From: Brasilonema angustatum HA4187-MV1
GTDB taxonomy: Bacteria > Cyanobacteriota > Cyanobacteriia > Cyanobacteriales > Nostocaceae
Reading direction: 5' to 3'
NCBI GenBank assembly: GCA_019359695.1
Contig: JAHHGV010000026.1
Location: 1-64,000, forward strand
Length of the DNA stretch: 64,000 nt
In this document: positions 36,588-46,380 of the stretch, piece by piece
How positions within the stretch are numbered: position 1 is the first letter of the stretch
How the letters are laid out: every line of letters begins with the position of its first letter
Program-made: the position numbers and the translations under genes
The notes under the pieces: generated by a model
The model's input: the letters and a program-made list of their open reading frames with translations, nothing else
Told to the model about the DNA's origin: nothing
Databases searched by the model: none

Positions 36588-37274
36588 ATGCAGCTAACAG
36601 TCGATTGTCAGAAGCGACCAGAAGGCACTAAGCCCAATGCTTTGCGCCGTTCTGGAAAAATCCCCGCGCATTTGTACGGTCATAAAGGTACCGAAGCGAT
36701 TTCTCTCGTCCTTGATGCTAAGGTTGTTGAACGCCTGCTTATCAAAGCTTCGGTTAATAATACTTTGATTGACCTTAATGTTACTGATATTCCTTGGCGG
36801 GGAAAAACCTTGCTACGGGAAGTTCAATCTCATCCTGCAAAACGTACAACTTACCACCTGAGCTTTTTTGCCGTTGCAGGTCATGGTGACACAGATGTGG
36901 AAGTACCTGTGCTTTTTGTCGGAGAACCAGTCGGTGTGAAGCAAGAAAACGGTGTATTGGATACACCAATTACAGTCGTGTCGCTGCGTTGTGCACCGGA
37001 AAATATCCCGGAAGCGATTTCGGTTGATGTCTCCAACCTGCACGTCGGAGATAGTTTGTCTGTTGACGCACTCAATTTGCCTGCAAATGTGACATATCTG
37101 GGTGATTCTGAGCAGATTATCGCTACAATCTTACCCCCACAAGTTGATGCTAAGGCTGAGGATGAGGCTGAGGCTGAGGCTGCGGCGGCTGAGGCGGCTG
37201 AGACTGAGACTGAGGGTGAGGGTGAAGCTGAGACTGAGGAACAGTCAGAATCGGCGACATCAGAACAAGCCTAA
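36588..37274 (+). CDS. rplY: 50S ribosomal protein L25 (CTC/TL5 type)
   Basis: A 228-residue long-form L25 that binds 5S rRNA. The N-terminal domain has [20 protein letters not shown]-type sequence and the CTC-type beta domain follows ([39 protein letters not shown]). The C-terminal 40 residues are a low-complexity Ala/Glu/Thr tail encoded by GAGGCT-type triplet repeats (about 37150-37240), which look prone to slippage. Confidence 0.95.
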   Translation: MQLTVDCQKRPEGTKPNALRRSGKIPAHLYGHKGTEAISLVLDAKVVERLLIKASVNNTLIDLNVTDIPWRGKTLLREVQSHPAKRTTYHLSFFAVAGHGDTDVEVPVLFVGEPVGVKQENGVLDTPITVVSLRCAPENIPEAISVDVSNLHVGDSLSVDALNLPANVTYLGDSEQIIATILPPQVDAKAEDEAEAEAAAAEAAETETEGEGEAETEEQSESATSEQA

Positions 37275-37391
37275 ATTTGATATAGTTACGAAGAACACCA
37301 GGGGTTTACCTCTGGTTTTTTTGTATCTTAATTTTAACCGCGTTAGCGCAGCGTGCGCATAGCGCTTAGACGCCAAGGACGCTAAGAGAAA

Positions 37392-38939
37392 ATGACAGAA
37401 GCTTCTATTCCCCCTTTGATTCAGCAAATGTTGCAGCCTGAGTTTTATCCGCATCAGGTGAAGGAACCAATTGAATTGGTTCAGACGCATATTTCTTATG
37501 TGCTGTTGACTGGAGATTATGCATACAAAGTGAAAAAGCCGATGAATTTTGGCTTTTTGGATTATTCAACTTTAGAGAAGCGGGAACATTTTTGTCAGGA
37601 GGAGTTGCGTTTAAATCAGCGGGGTGCTGCGGAACTTTATTTGGAGGTGTTCCCGGTGACTCAAGTAGGGGAAAAGTACCAACTTGGAGGAACGGGAGAA
37701 CCTGTGGAATATGTGCTGAAAATGCTCCAGTTCCCTCAGGAGACGCTGTTTAGCAAAATGTTTGAGCAGAATCACTTAGATGAAGAACTTGTACAAGAGT
37801 TAGGACGAGTCGTCGCTGAATATCATGACACCAAAACTGTAACGAATGATTACATTCGCTCTTTTGGTGAGGTGCAGCAAGTTCGAGCTGCGTTTGACGA
37901 GAATTACGAGCAAACAGAAAAATATATTGGTGGTCCCCAGACACAGCAGCAGTTTGAGGAAACAAAGCAAGATACAGAGAAATTTTTTGCTGAACGTGGC
38001 GAACTCTTTAAGAGCAGAATAAAAAACAACTACATCCGAGAATGTCACGGGGATTTGCACTTAGGCAATATTTGTTTGTGGCGTGATAAAATTTGGCTGT
38101 TTGACTGCATCGAGTTTAATGAGCCGTTTCGCTTTGTCGATGTGATGTTTGACGTTGCTTATGCTGTGATGGATTTGGAAGGTCAGCAACGCCCAGATTT
38201 GAGTAATGCTTATTTAAATACTTACCTTGAGGTGACTGGCGATTGGGAAGGTTTGCAGGTGTTGCCCATTTACTTAAGCCGTCAATCTTATGTTCGGGCA
38301 AAGGTGACTTCATTCTTATTAGATGATCCAAGTGTACCTACTTCTGTTAAGGAAGAGGCGACAAAAAAAGCAGCTAATTATTACAAGCTGGCGAGTGAGT
38401 ACACAAAACCACGTCAGGGGCGACTGATTTTGATGTCGGGTTTGTCGGGTTCAGGTAAAAGTACAACAGCGCGATATTTAGCTCGTCAATTGGGGGCGAT
38501 TCACGTTCGTTCGGATGCAGTGCGAAAACATTTGGCGGGAATTCCGTTGATGGAACGCGGTGGTGATGATTTGTACACACCCGCGATGACTGAGAAAACT
38601 TACGCGCGGCTGTTGGAGTTAGGAGTTTTGTTGGCAAAAGAAGGTTATGTGGTGATTTTGGATGCCAAGTATGACAAACAGCAATTACGTGAACAGGCGA
38701 TCGCCGCTACTGTCCCGCATCAACTTCCCCTGGAAATTATCTCTTGCATAGCACCACCATCCGTTTTGGAACAACGACTGAATAACCGTACTAGTGATAT
38801 TGCTGATGCAACTGCTGATTTATTAGCGTCTCAACTTCAGCAAGCTGAACCCTTGACAGAAAAAGAAAAACCACTGGCTAAAATTGTGGATACAACTCAA
38901 CCAATAGAGGCACAATTAAAGAATGTCATTCGCCAATAG
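37392..38939 (+). CDS. Bifunctional kinase-like / P-loop ATPase protein
   Basis: A 515-residue two-domain protein. Residues 1-330 resemble the aminoglycoside phosphotransferase fold (ECHGDLHLGNICLW with catalytic Asp, then WLFDCIEFNEPFRFVDVMFD). Residues 340-515 are a P-loop kinase domain (LMSGLSGSGKSTTARYLA, then VRSDAVRKHLAG and VVILDAKYDKQQLRE). This fusion (COG2187 with COG0645) is common in bacteria but its substrate is unknown. It precedes a small membrane-protein gene by 14 bases, probably in one transcript. Confidence 0.87.
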   Translation: MTEASIPPLIQQMLQPEFYPHQVKEPIELVQTHISYVLLTGDYAYKVKKPMNFGFLDYSTLEKREHFCQEELRLNQRGAAELYLEVFPVTQVGEKYQLGGTGEPVEYVLKMLQFPQETLFSKMFEQNHLDEELVQELGRVVAEYHDTKTVTNDYIRSFGEVQQVRAAFDENYEQTEKYIGGPQTQQQFEETKQDTEKFFAERGELFKSRIKNNYIRECHGDLHLGNICLWRDKIWLFDCIEFNEPFRFVDVMFDVAYAVMDLEGQQRPDLSNAYLNTYLEVTGDWEGLQVLPIYLSRQSYVRAKVTSFLLDDPSVPTSVKEEATKKAANYYKLASEYTKPRQGRLILMSGLSGSGKSTTARYLARQLGAIHVRSDAVRKHLAGIPLMERGGDDLYTPAMTEKTYARLLELGVLLAKEGYVVILDAKYDKQQLREQAIAATVPHQLPLEIISCIAPPSVLEQRLNNRTSDIADATADLLASQLQQAEPLTEKEKPLAKIVDTTQPIEAQLKNVIRQ

Positions 38940-38953
38940 GTAGGCTACATCTT

Positions 38954-39451
38954 ATGGCACCACCAAAACTCAACTTTTCGCCAAACTTCGTCACTCAAAT
39001 CTTATTAGGGTTATTTTTTACACTTGTATTTTTGAGTACAGGTTATGACCCCGCCCTCAGTATTTTTCTGGGTGTATTGGGTGGTTTCGCCTTGGGCTGG
39101 GTGACAGCATCAACCAAAAGTGGACCCCAGTCATCTACAGTAGCGACCTCTGAGGGCGTTGACGCGGGCTTGAAGTATTGGTTATTTTTCTTACTTGGCT
39201 TTGTGTTCGCAGGGTATCAACCACCAATGAGTATTTTCTTGGGTGCGATCGCCGGTATAGGCGGCGGCTGGACGATTGCTTGGTGGCAAAGTAAGGAAGA
39301 ATCAAGAACTCAACTACCACAAGAAGATCTAGAACAAACTGACGAAGCTGAAGTAAGTAGTGAAAAATCAAGCAGACGCCAAGTTAGGAAAACCACTCGA
39401 CGTTACCGTCGTCGTCCTGGAAGTTTTAATTTCAACTTTTGGCGAAGATAG
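38954..39451 (+). CDS. Small membrane protein with internal duplication (165 aa)
   Basis: Two similar hydrophobic halves: LLGLFFTLVFLSTGYDPALS then IFLGVLGGFALGW, and FFLLGFVFAGYQPPMS then IFLGAIAGIGGGW. Each half has the GYxPxxSIFLG pattern, so the protein arose by duplication. The cytoplasmic tail is acidic then strongly basic (RRQVRKTTRRYRRRPGS). No known family. It ends 20 bases inside the convergent gene at 39432-39716. Confidence 0.75.
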   Translation: MAPPKLNFSPNFVTQILLGLFFTLVFLSTGYDPALSIFLGVLGGFALGWVTASTKSGPQSSTVATSEGVDAGLKYWLFFLLGFVFAGYQPPMSIFLGAIAGIGGGWTIAWWQSKEESRTQLPQEDLEQTDEAEVSSEKSSRRQVRKTTRRYRRRPGSFNFNFWRR

Positions 39452-39716
39452 TCAGAAACTCCCGACTGTAAGTCGGGATTGCTGACAAGCCAAGTATTTT
39501 CTTGATTTCTTTGATGAATTGGCTCAGAATTTGAGGTAAGTTGCTGATCTCTCGCATCAGATCTTGAGGACTGAAACCAAAAAACATCAAGATAACGACG
39601 ATAACTAAAATGGCGATCGCCGTACTGATCGCTGTTTGCAATAAACTAAGCAAAGCCCGGAAGACTATATACGCGACAAACAGTGCACCAATGAGAACTA
39701 TGAGGTTTGTTGGCAT
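39432..39716 (-). CDS. Small membrane protein (94 aa)
   Basis: Two membrane segments (LIVLIGALFVAYIVFRALLS and AIAILVIVVILMFFGF) followed by an amphipathic tail (DLMREISNLPQILSQFIKEI). The start is ATG 39716 in the context CAGGCAAAAACATGCC; the longer frame to 39737 is less likely. It overlaps the convergent gene by 20 bases. Function unknown. Confidence 0.65.
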   Translation of the reverse strand: MPTNLIVLIGALFVAYIVFRALLSLLQTAISTAIAILVIVVILMFFGFSPQDLMREISNLPQILSQFIKEIKKILGLSAIPTYSREFLTIFAKS

Positions 39717-40481
39717 GTTTTTGCCTGAATAAATCACAATTTTATACTATGGAAGCAATTGTTAACTTTGCACCTGATTCCTGCATAAGTTAACTTTGGT
39801 TTTATTTATACATTATAAAATTTTATTTTGTTGATTTTACTTTTTATACATACTTTCATAGATTTGTCAATCTTTTAATATTAGCCCATTATCCATGCTC
39901 GTTGATGAGTCAATACCGTTCAGTTAAGACGTTTATTCGTAGAGACAGCAGAGGGGATGGTTCGCTAGTGGGAGCAGAGGAGAAAAGAGTCAATGGGCGT
40001 TAACTCTTCTTCCCCCCTGCCCCTGTGCCCCTCTGCCCCTCTGCCTGCCGAAACAGATTAATTTCCTTAACTGAACTGTATTGGTTGATGAGTAGGAATA
40101 CGTGTGTCAATGCCGCAACGGGTGCGGGTGTAAGGGGCTTGGGGAAACTTAGACAAAATTGGACAACCTTCCCCCACGAGTACTCGTGTTAGCGTTTGCG
40201 CAGCGCCCCCTATGCCTAACGGCACGCTTGGGCTATCGGGGCTAGCGTGCCGTAGGCTTGCCTCCACAAGTATCTGTGGAGGGGGCGAAAAAGGCGGTGA
40301 TTCTCAATTATTCCTACTTGTTAACAGATAAAACCGCCTTTTTCGCCTTAGCGTAGCGTTGCCGTTAGGCAATAGGTTGTCCAATTTTGTCCAGGAAAAT
40401 GAAGCGCCACAGGTGTAGGTGTTCAAACCCTTACACACTTACACCCTCCCAAACTGCTGGATCTCGTTGCGTAAGTCCTGG
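39717..40481. other. Long intergenic region with nested inverted repeat
   Basis: AT-rich leader (39740-39900), a GCCCCTCT low-complexity run (40010-40045), the element at 40152-40391, and CCCTTACAC text at 40428-40446. No gene. Confidence 0.5.
40152..40391. repeat. 240-bp nested inverted-repeat element
   Basis: Outer perfect 18-base inverted repeats (GACAAAATTGGACAACCT at 40152 and its complement at 40374) enclose an inner perfect 15-base pair (GGCGAAAAAGGCGGT at 40284 and its complement at 40333). Between the outer and inner arms on the left is GC-rich repeat text (CCTAACGGCACGCTT). No coding capacity; MITE-like or a structured RNA. Confidence 0.7.
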
Positions 40482-40871
40482 CTATTTCCCAGAAGACTCT
40501 CCATCCCTTCGCCCTAATTCATACACGCCACAACCCATACAAGCAAGTATCCCCATGCTAATTGCCCAGCTAGAACCTAAACTAATTCCCACTGCCCAAT
40601 TCAGTAGGGCACCAATGATAAGAAAGGGCAGGATACTGAAAACTGAAGCGTAAAAAGCATTTTGTGATTCTCTTGCCTTTCTTGTTTTTTCAAATTCTGA
40701 TTGACTGATGTAGAGCGATCGCTCAGCAAAGTTAAACCAACGGTTCAATTGCAGTATCACCCATTCCCTGACTGGGGAAAAACCAAGATACAGCGCCAAA
40801 GACCACAAAGTTGCTCCGGCGATCGCGATTGTGTCTAACTCAAAGCCCAAAGGCAATATTTCAGTCAGCAT
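40482..40871 (-). CDS. Membrane protein of unknown function (129 aa)
   Basis: Three or four hydrophobic segments (DTIAIAGATLWSLALYLGF, FYASVFSILPFLIIGALLNW, SWAISMGILACMGCGVYELG) separated by a basic, amphipathic stretch (FAERSLYISQSEFEKTRKAR). No family recognised. The strong membrane pattern argues for a real gene. Confidence 0.6.
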   Translation of the reverse strand: MLTEILPLGFELDTIAIAGATLWSLALYLGFSPVREWVILQLNRWFNFAERSLYISQSEFEKTRKARESQNAFYASVFSILPFLIIGALLNWAVGISLGSSWAISMGILACMGCGVYELGRRDGESSGK

Positions 40872-41417
40872 GGCTTGATGGAGGTCTTGTGGAGGGTGCG
40901 TTTGGAAAGCTAAGTCAATAAGCTAAACCAATAATAATAACGATAAACTTAACAGCATTTTCTTTGCAACTTTTTCGCTATGACATTTCATTGTGGATAA
41001 GTTGACATCTTTTTGCCTCAGTATATACGTAATAAAAAATGTCATTATCAATACTTTTATTTTCTGGTTGATGATAACTAGCTACTTGAGCACTGAACTA
41101 TCAACAAATCATAACTGCTCAAAGGTATCTAAATGCTAATGAAATTAAAAAATATTTTATGTTTTTGATTATCAAAGAAATCAGGTAATTTTGATACCTG
41201 AAAAAATACTATTTTTGAAAATGACTTGACAGAGCAACATTTTCAAGGTAAATATATTGCGATGAATCTGTAAAAAATATACACTTTTTCTCGTCGTGCT
41301 GCACAGGGTGAATGCACTCCAAAGCAAATGTCAATTCCTAATCGAAATTTCAATCTTTGATCTGGCTGAAATGTACATCAATTTACGGATATGTAGTAAG
41401 AGCTAGAGGATTAAAAA
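40872..41417. other. AT-rich intergenic region
   Basis: No gene, hairpin or repeat family recognised. It presumably holds divergent promoters for the flanking genes. GAGG at 41406 is the ribosome-binding site of the peptidase gene. Confidence 0.35.
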
Positions 41418-42311
41418 ATGAGTAAGTGGCAACAAACAGTAGCACTTTCCGTAGTCAGCCTATCTATACTAGGATTAGGTGTTGTTAGCTTTATCACTCT
41501 ATTGACAAAATTAAACTCAGTAGAAGCTGTAGAATTGAACTCCAAGCAGATAACAACAGTCAAAAATCGGTTAGCAGCCTCAATTGCCGTCGAAAATTTT
41601 CAGACGCCCAAGACAAAACCATCTGTGGAATTGAACTCCAAGAAGATCGCAAGAGCTAACAATTGGTTAGCAGCCTCAATTACCGTAGAACATTCTCAGA
41701 CGCCCAAGACAAAACCACCTGTGGAATTGAACTCCAAGAAGATCGCAAGAGCTAACAATTGGTTAGCAGCGTCTTTTCCAGTAGAAAATTTTCAGGGATA
41801 CACATCTGCGTTTGGCTACCGTCGTTCTGCAACTGGCGGTTCTAATTCAGAATTTCACAGTGGCTTAGATATCGCCGCGCCACAAGGGAGTTACATTCGC
41901 AATTGGTGGACAGGTACGGTGATTAAGGTTGGCGATCGCGATGCTTGCGGAACTCATATAGTCATTCAATCTGGCGAATGGGAACACACCTACTGTCATA
42001 TGGAAGGACAAGTTGAAACTGTAGATAATCGCCGTTATTTAGTAGATAGAACAGGTGGAATTCAAATTGCGGAAGGTCAGCAACTAAGCGCCGGTATGAG
42101 AATTGGTCGAGTAGGAATGACTGGACGAACCACAGGTCCTCACGTTCATTGGGGACTCAAGTATGCTAAACAATATGTCGATCCAGCAATGGTTCTTCGA
42201 GAAATGTTCTCCCAGCAGCAAATTGCTAGGAGTTCATCGCAGGGTTGGACTTCTCAACAGTCACAAGTCATCATTCAGGAATCAAAAGCTGTAGGAGACT
42301 CAGGATATTAA
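41418..42311 (+). CDS. M23 family peptidoglycan endopeptidase with linker repeats
   Basis: A 297-residue exported or membrane-anchored LytM-type zinc endopeptidase that trims peptidoglycan cross-links. An N-terminal membrane segment (TVALSVVSLSILGLGVVSF) is followed by three direct 32-residue linker repeats (VELNSKKIARANNWLAAS). The M23 domain then has the zinc motifs HSGLDIAAP and PHVHWGL and the central EHTYCHMEG. The active site is complete. The linker probably spaces the domain from the membrane. Confidence 0.9.
   Translation: MSKWQQTVALSVVSLSILGLGVVSFITLLTKLNSVEAVELNSKQITTVKNRLAASIAVENFQTPKTKPSVELNSKKIARANNWLAASITVEHSQTPKTKPPVELNSKKIARANNWLAASFPVENFQGYTSAFGYRRSATGGSNSEFHSGLDIAAPQGSYIRNWWTGTVIKVGDRDACGTHIVIQSGEWEHTYCHMEGQVETVDNRRYLVDRTGGIQIAEGQQLSAGMRIGRVGMTGRTTGPHVHWGLKYAKQYVDPAMVLREMFSQQQIARSSSQGWTSQQSQVIIQESKAVGDSGY
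41529..41795 (+). repeat. 96-bp tandem repeats within the M23 gene
   Basis: Units at 41529-41624, 41625-41720 and a partial 41721-41795, each beginning GT(A/G)GAATTGAACTCCAAG. Units two and three are almost identical over their first 70 bases, so the array is young and may vary between strains. Confidence 0.85.
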
Positions 42312-42378
42312 TTTAGTGAACAGTTATTGGTTGTCAGTGAACAGGCTACTGATAACTATACTGGTATCTTGCACCCTC

Positions 42379-42484
42379 CGGGTTCGCCCTTCGGGTTCGC
42401 AGTCGCCTACGGAGGGAGACCCTCCTGCAGCGCTGTCTCACCAGTCGCTCATGGGGGAAACCCCCAAGACCGCGCTGGCTCACC
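42379..42484. repeat. Dispersed palindromic cassette copy
   Basis: GGGTTCGCAGTCGCC (the same left end as the copy in tnpB), then GGAGGGAGACCCTCC, GCGCTGTCTCACCAG, GGGGGAAACCCCC and GCGCTGGCTCACC. Non-coding. Confidence 0.6.
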
Positions 42485-42501
42485 ATTCTCAACAAGACCC
42501 A

Positions 42502-42569
42502 AAAAACCGGGTTTCTGAACCATAAATTAAGGTTTATACGAGCAGGTATTCTCAAGAAACCCGGTTTTT
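42502..42569. terminator. Bidirectional terminator-like inverted repeat
   Basis: Perfect 15-base arms AAAAACCGGGTTTCT / AGAAACCCGGTTTTT around a 38-base loop, between the convergent M23 and xisI genes. A/T runs at both ends would allow termination in both directions. Confidence 0.65.
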
Positions 42570-42606
42570 AACTCAGTACGTCAAGTTGTAATAGAGTTTG
42601 CGATAG

Positions 42607-42960
42607 CTATACGATCGCAAACTCAGTTAATGCCCTTTTACTAGGGTGATGGAAACCCAAAATAATATCGGTTTTGGGGATGCCTGCTGCCAATAAGTCA
42701 TCAACAATCCCCAAATCGGTGTTGTCTTCTTCCACCCAGATTTTACCGTTTTGAATCTGGAGGTATAAGATAATGTGCTGCACTCGTTTTTTGTCATCCC
42801 AGCCGCAACGCAGCCACAGGTATTGGTGGCGTTGTTCATCTAAAATCAGGCGATCACTAATTTTACTTTCTGTAGTGTTAACGGGTTGAGAATTGGTCAA
42901 ATCATAGTATTTTTTAATGGTTTCTTGGATAATACTGCGATACTGGCTTAATATATCCAT
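42607..42960 (-). CDS. xisI: XisI-like fdxN element excision controlling factor
   Basis: A 117-residue XisI-family protein (MDILSQYRSIIQETIKKYYD, then RHQYLWLRCGWDDKKRVQHI, KIWVEEDNTDLGI, GIVDDLLAAGIPKTDIILGF). In Anabaena, XisH and XisI are needed for developmental excision of the fdxN element by the XisF recombinase; many cyanobacteria carry extra xisHI copies of unknown role. Here the ATG overlaps the end of a truncated xisH, so the usual partner is lost. No recombinase is nearby. The start at 42960 is set by that overlap and by homology. Confidence 0.85.
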   Translation of the reverse strand: MDILSQYRSIIQETIKKYYDLTNSQPVNTTESKISDRLILDEQRHQYLWLRCGWDDKKRVQHIILYLQIQNGKIWVEEDNTDLGIVDDLLAAGIPKTDIILGFHHPSKRALTEFAIV

Positions 42961-43031
42961 TGCACGATTTGCTCCTGTTGGATATCTACAATAATTAATT
43001 GCAGATTGTTTTGGCGGGTAATGAGTTGATG
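42948..43031 (-). pseudogene. xisH: Truncated xisH, last ~26 codons only
   Basis: Minus-strand text encodes QLITRQNNLQLIIVDIQQEQ then IVQWIY and a TAA overlapping the xisI ATG. That is the C-terminus expected of XisH. Upstream of about 43031 the frame runs into GC-rich hairpin repeats, so most of xisH has been deleted or replaced. Confidence 0.6.
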
Positions 43032-43092
43032 TGTAGTGCGGGCATCTTGCCCGCTTTGGTAATAAAGTAGGGAGCAAGATGCTCCCCCTACG
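43032..43092. repeat. Two adjacent hairpins at the broken end of xisH
   Basis: GCGGGCATCTTGCCCGC is followed 13 bases later by GTAGGGAGCAAGATGCTCCC and CCTAC. Both hairpins share the AAGATGC/GCATCTT core. They mark the truncation point of xisH. Confidence 0.6.
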
Positions 43093-43130
43093 GTGTTTTT
43101 GCAAAATTGGGATGCTCCCGTCAAATCATT

Positions 43131-43157
43131 GTAGAGACTGTACTGTACGGTCTCTAC
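43131..43157. repeat. GTAGAGACTGTAC palindrome
   Basis: GTAGAGACTGTACTGTACGG then TCTCTAC; a variant of the short palindrome at 18826-18855, with a changed central part. Confidence 0.6.
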
Positions 43158-43199
43158 ATTGTTTTCCACCAGACGTCTATTTAGAACTCAAGACTTCAT

Positions 43200-45104
43200 T
43201 TAACCAGATACAACTAATTGCTGCTTCTTTGGCAGTTGAGTATATTCAGAGACAATCTTACGAAATTGCTCGCCCTCTATTGTTTCCTGTTCCACAAGCA
43301 AATCCACAAGGCGATCTAGCAAAGCTCTATTTTCACGAATAATTTGACGAGCTTTTCTATAGCAAGCAACTGCCATTTCTCGCACTTGTCGGTCAATCTT
43401 AGTCGCCATTTCTTCTGAATATTCAGAGCGATTCATCCAATCTCGGCCAAGAAAAACATCACTACTCTGATTTTCCAGAGCTACTAACCCTAGCTCAGAC
43501 ATACCATACATAGTCACCATCTTACGAGCAAGGTTTGTCACAACTTTTAGGTCGTTGCTAGCCCCGCCTGTGACTTCAGCTTCGCCAAATACCTCTATTT
43601 CTGCTGCCTTTCCTCCTAAAGTCATGATGATGTTATCGTGCAGCCAAGCTTTAGTATAAAGCCCACTGTCAATCATTTCTTCGTTGAGAATTTGCTGAGA
43701 AAAACCACCCACTCCACCAGAACGGGGAATAATTGTCACCTTATTTAAAGGATCAGCATTTTCCAGAAGTGTAGACAATAAAGCGTGTCCAATTTCATGA
43801 TAGGCAATCAACCGCTTTTTCTTGCTATCGAGTAGTGGGTTAAGGGTCAACCCAATTGTCAATCTGTCAATAGCATCGTCAATTTCTAACGGTGTGATAC
43901 CATCTTTACGTCTACGTGCTGTCAGAATTGCTGCTTCATTGAGTAAGTTTGCTAAATCTGCTCCTGTAAAACCAGGGGTGCGGCGCGCAATAATTTCCAA
44001 GGAAACGGATGGGTCAACTTTCTTATTACGGGCATGGACTTTTAAAATTTCCAGACGACCTTTGCGGTCTGGTGCATCTACAATCACTTGTCGGTCAAAT
44101 CGTCCGGGTCGAAGCAATGCGGTATCTAGGACATCTGGACGGTTGGTAGCGGCGATTATAATAATACCAGTGTTACCTTCAAAACCATCCATTTCGGTGA
44201 GCAGTTGATTGAGGGTTTGTTCCCGTTCATCATTTCCACCACCGATACCTGCACCTCTTTGCCGTCCTACAGCGTCGATTTCATCGATAAATATCAGACA
44301 GGGAGCATTTTCTTTTGCTTTTTTGAATAAATCACGCACACGGGATGCGCCCACACCCACAAACATTTCTACAAACTCTGAGCCGGAAATACTGAAGAAC
44401 GGTACGCCTGCTTCACCGGCGATCGCTTTTGCAAGCAGTGTTTTACCTGTTCCCGGAGGTCCCACTAACAGCACTCCTTTGGGAATGCGTGCGCCCACAG
44501 CAGTGAATTTTTCTGGTTGTTTGAGGAAAGTCACGACTTCTTGCAGTTCTTCCTTGGCTTCTTCAATACCTGCAACATCGTCAAATTTGATTCCAGTCTT
44601 TGCCTCCATCTGGAAACGAGCTCTGGTTTTACCAAAGTTCATTGCTTGGCTAGAGGCATTACTAGAGCGGCGAAGGAACAATAACATTAAAGCAACTAGT
44701 GGTAAGATCCACATGAGGTTGATCAAAAGTCCTACAGCCGCTTTACTATTGGCAGAGGGAGCTTCGCCAAAGTCAACGTTCTTTTCTCTTAGTTTGTTAA
44801 TTAGCTCGCTATTTTGTTCTAAAAGCCGCACCTGTATCGGTTGGTCACCTTGCTTTTGTCCGTTGAGATAAACCCTTGCTAGCTGGTCAGTTTCGTCAAG
44901 CTCTACTCTTTTGACTTCTTTATTATCTATTTTCTCAATTAATTTACCATAAGATAGAGACTCTTGCTCTGCTTTTTGTGCTAACGCAGGAGTCCCCCCT
45001 AAGATTCCTGGCAACATGATTAAACCGGCTGCTAGCGCTCCAGTCAAGGCTGTATGCTTTGCAGGCTGCTGTTTTCTCGATGTCTTTTTCTCAAAATTTT
45101 TCAT
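43200..45104 (-). CDS. ftsH: ATP-dependent zinc metalloprotease FtsH
   Basis: A 634-residue FtsH, a membrane AAA+ protease that in cyanobacteria removes damaged photosystem subunits and other membrane proteins. A signal-like first membrane segment ends near TPALAQ; the second is [19 protein letters not shown]. The AAA domain has GPPGTGKT, the pore motif [22 protein letters not shown] and LLRPGRFDR. The protease motif is HEIGH. The start is ATG 45104, preceded by AAAGGG; 13 extra upstream codons in the frame are not needed. Cyanobacteria usually carry four FtsH paralogues; which one this is cannot be told. Confidence 0.95.
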   Translation of the reverse strand: MKNFEKKTSRKQQPAKHTALTGALAAGLIMLPGILGGTPALAQKAEQESLSYGKLIEKIDNKEVKRVELDETDQLARVYLNGQKQGDQPIQVRLLEQNSELINKLREKNVDFGEAPSANSKAAVGLLINLMWILPLVALMLLFLRRSSNASSQAMNFGKTRARFQMEAKTGIKFDDVAGIEEAKEELQEVVTFLKQPEKFTAVGARIPKGVLLVGPPGTGKTLLAKAIAGEAGVPFFSISGSEFVEMFVGVGASRVRDLFKKAKENAPCLIFIDEIDAVGRQRGAGIGGGNDEREQTLNQLLTEMDGFEGNTGIIIIAATNRPDVLDTALLRPGRFDRQVIVDAPDRKGRLEILKVHARNKKVDPSVSLEIIARRTPGFTGADLANLLNEAAILTARRRKDGITPLEIDDAIDRLTIGLTLNPLLDSKKKRLIAYHEIGHALLSTLLENADPLNKVTIIPRSGGVGGFSQQILNEEMIDSGLYTKAWLHDNIIMTLGGKAAEIEVFGEAEVTGGASNDLKVVTNLARKMVTMYGMSELGLVALENQSSDVFLGRDWMNRSEYSEEMATKIDRQVREMAVACYRKARQIIRENRALLDRLVDLLVEQETIEGEQFRKIVSEYTQLPKKQQLVVSG

Positions 45105-45559
45105 AATAATTACCCTTTGCTTGCTGCTCTTAATTTCGAGCACTCGTTTTTATGCCTTTTCCTCTACCAAGAGTAGATATCAGGGGTGTCTAATTTTCTA
45201 GTGTAGCTTCCAAAAAAAGCAAACAATAAGTTTTTCCTTGCAACACCCATAACTGCGTCTGTTTATGGATGTTTCTCTATGTTAGACGCCTAATTAGATG
45301 CTCGTTGTTTCCTTACAGGTTAGACTCTTTGTTCTAAAGCCTTTTGAAGTAGTACTTTTAGGTTTAGATTTTATCTTTATTATTTTCTGGTTCTTTAGCA
45401 TGGAATTGTCTGCCTATTGGAATTTGGCATATTACGTCACAAATCGTTATAATAAAATCATACTCGTAATGATTACATTTTGCAAACTAATCAGTGTTTG
45501 AATGTCAATATACACCCAGACAAAATTTGTAAATTAAAACACAATTTGAGGATTCAGTT
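45105..45559. other. Divergent intergenic region
   Basis: A 67-codon plus-strand frame (45298-45501) is hydrophobic but lacks a ribosome-binding site, so I do not call it. Otherwise AT-rich; promoters of ftsH and the flavin reductase gene are expected here. Confidence 0.35.
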
Positions 45560-46105
45560 ATGGTAAGGATAGTAGGCATTGCTGGTAGCTTACGACCAGA
45601 TTCTTATAGCCAATTAGCTTTAGAATTAGCAGCGCAAAAAACACAGGAACTAGGTGCAGAAGTAGAAGTTCTTGATTTGCGCAAAATGAACCTACCATTT
45701 TGTGATGGAGGGGACGATTATCCAGATTACCCAGATGTGAAAAGGCTACAAGATGCTTTTACACGTGCTGATGGTTTAATTTTGGTTACACCTGAATATC
45801 ACGGTAGTGTAAGCGGTGTCCTGAAAAATGCTCTTGATTTAATGAGCTTTGACCATTTAGCAAATAAAGTCGCAGGATTTATCAGCATTTTGGGTGGTCA
45901 ATCTAATAACAATGCACTCAATGATTTGAGAGTCATCCTTAGATGGGTGCACGCATGGTCTATCCCTGAACAGGTAGCAATTGGGCAAGCCTGGAAAGCA
46001 TTTAGTCCTGAAGGTAAACTTGTAGACGAAAAACTTTCCCAAAGGTTAGACCAATTTGCCCAGAGTTTGGTTGAGAACACACGGAAGTTACGAGGTGTTA
46101 ATTAG
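45560..46105 (+). CDS. NADPH-dependent FMN reductase family protein
   Basis: A 181-residue flavodoxin-fold oxidoreductase. The N-terminal FMN-phosphate loop is GIAGSLRPDSYSQLALELA, and the second signature is TPEYHGSVSGVLKNALD. Such enzymes reduce FMN, quinones, azo dyes, chromate or ferric compounds with NAD(P)H. GAGGA precedes the ATG. The substrate is unknown; it stands alone. Confidence 0.88.
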   Translation: MVRIVGIAGSLRPDSYSQLALELAAQKTQELGAEVEVLDLRKMNLPFCDGGDDYPDYPDVKRLQDAFTRADGLILVTPEYHGSVSGVLKNALDLMSFDHLANKVAGFISILGGQSNNNALNDLRVILRWVHAWSIPEQVAIGQAWKAFSPEGKLVDEKLSQRLDQFAQSLVENTRKLRGVN

Positions 46106-46304
46106 CTTATTTTTCACCAGAAGGCGACTTCGGTTGCCCCGTTCGTTCTAGAGTGGGGAGGAATTGTCGCCTTGTCGCCTTAGTCATTAGTTATTGGTCA
46201 TTAGTCATTAGTATGATTAAATACGAAAAATCATGTAGCGCAGCGGTTCCTCTTAGGAACTAAAACTACTAAGACTCGCGACTAAGGACTAATGACTTCG
46301 ATTT

Positions 46305-46355
46305 CCCCCCGGCTTTTTATGAAATTAAACGGAGTGAAAATTTCATAGCCGGGGG
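46305..46355. terminator. Long hairpin CCCCCGGC...GCCGGGGG
   Basis: CCCCCGGCT and TATGAAATT pair with AATTTCATAGCC and GGGGG around a short loop. No T-run. It could end transcripts from either side or be a palindromic repeat. Confidence 0.5.
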
Positions 46356-46380
46356 ATGAGTTAACTACAAGCCTTGTTAA

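Noticed and set aside
45298-45501. 67-codon hydrophobic frame
   Set aside because: AT-rich DNA often yields hydrophobic frames; there is no start signal or known family.
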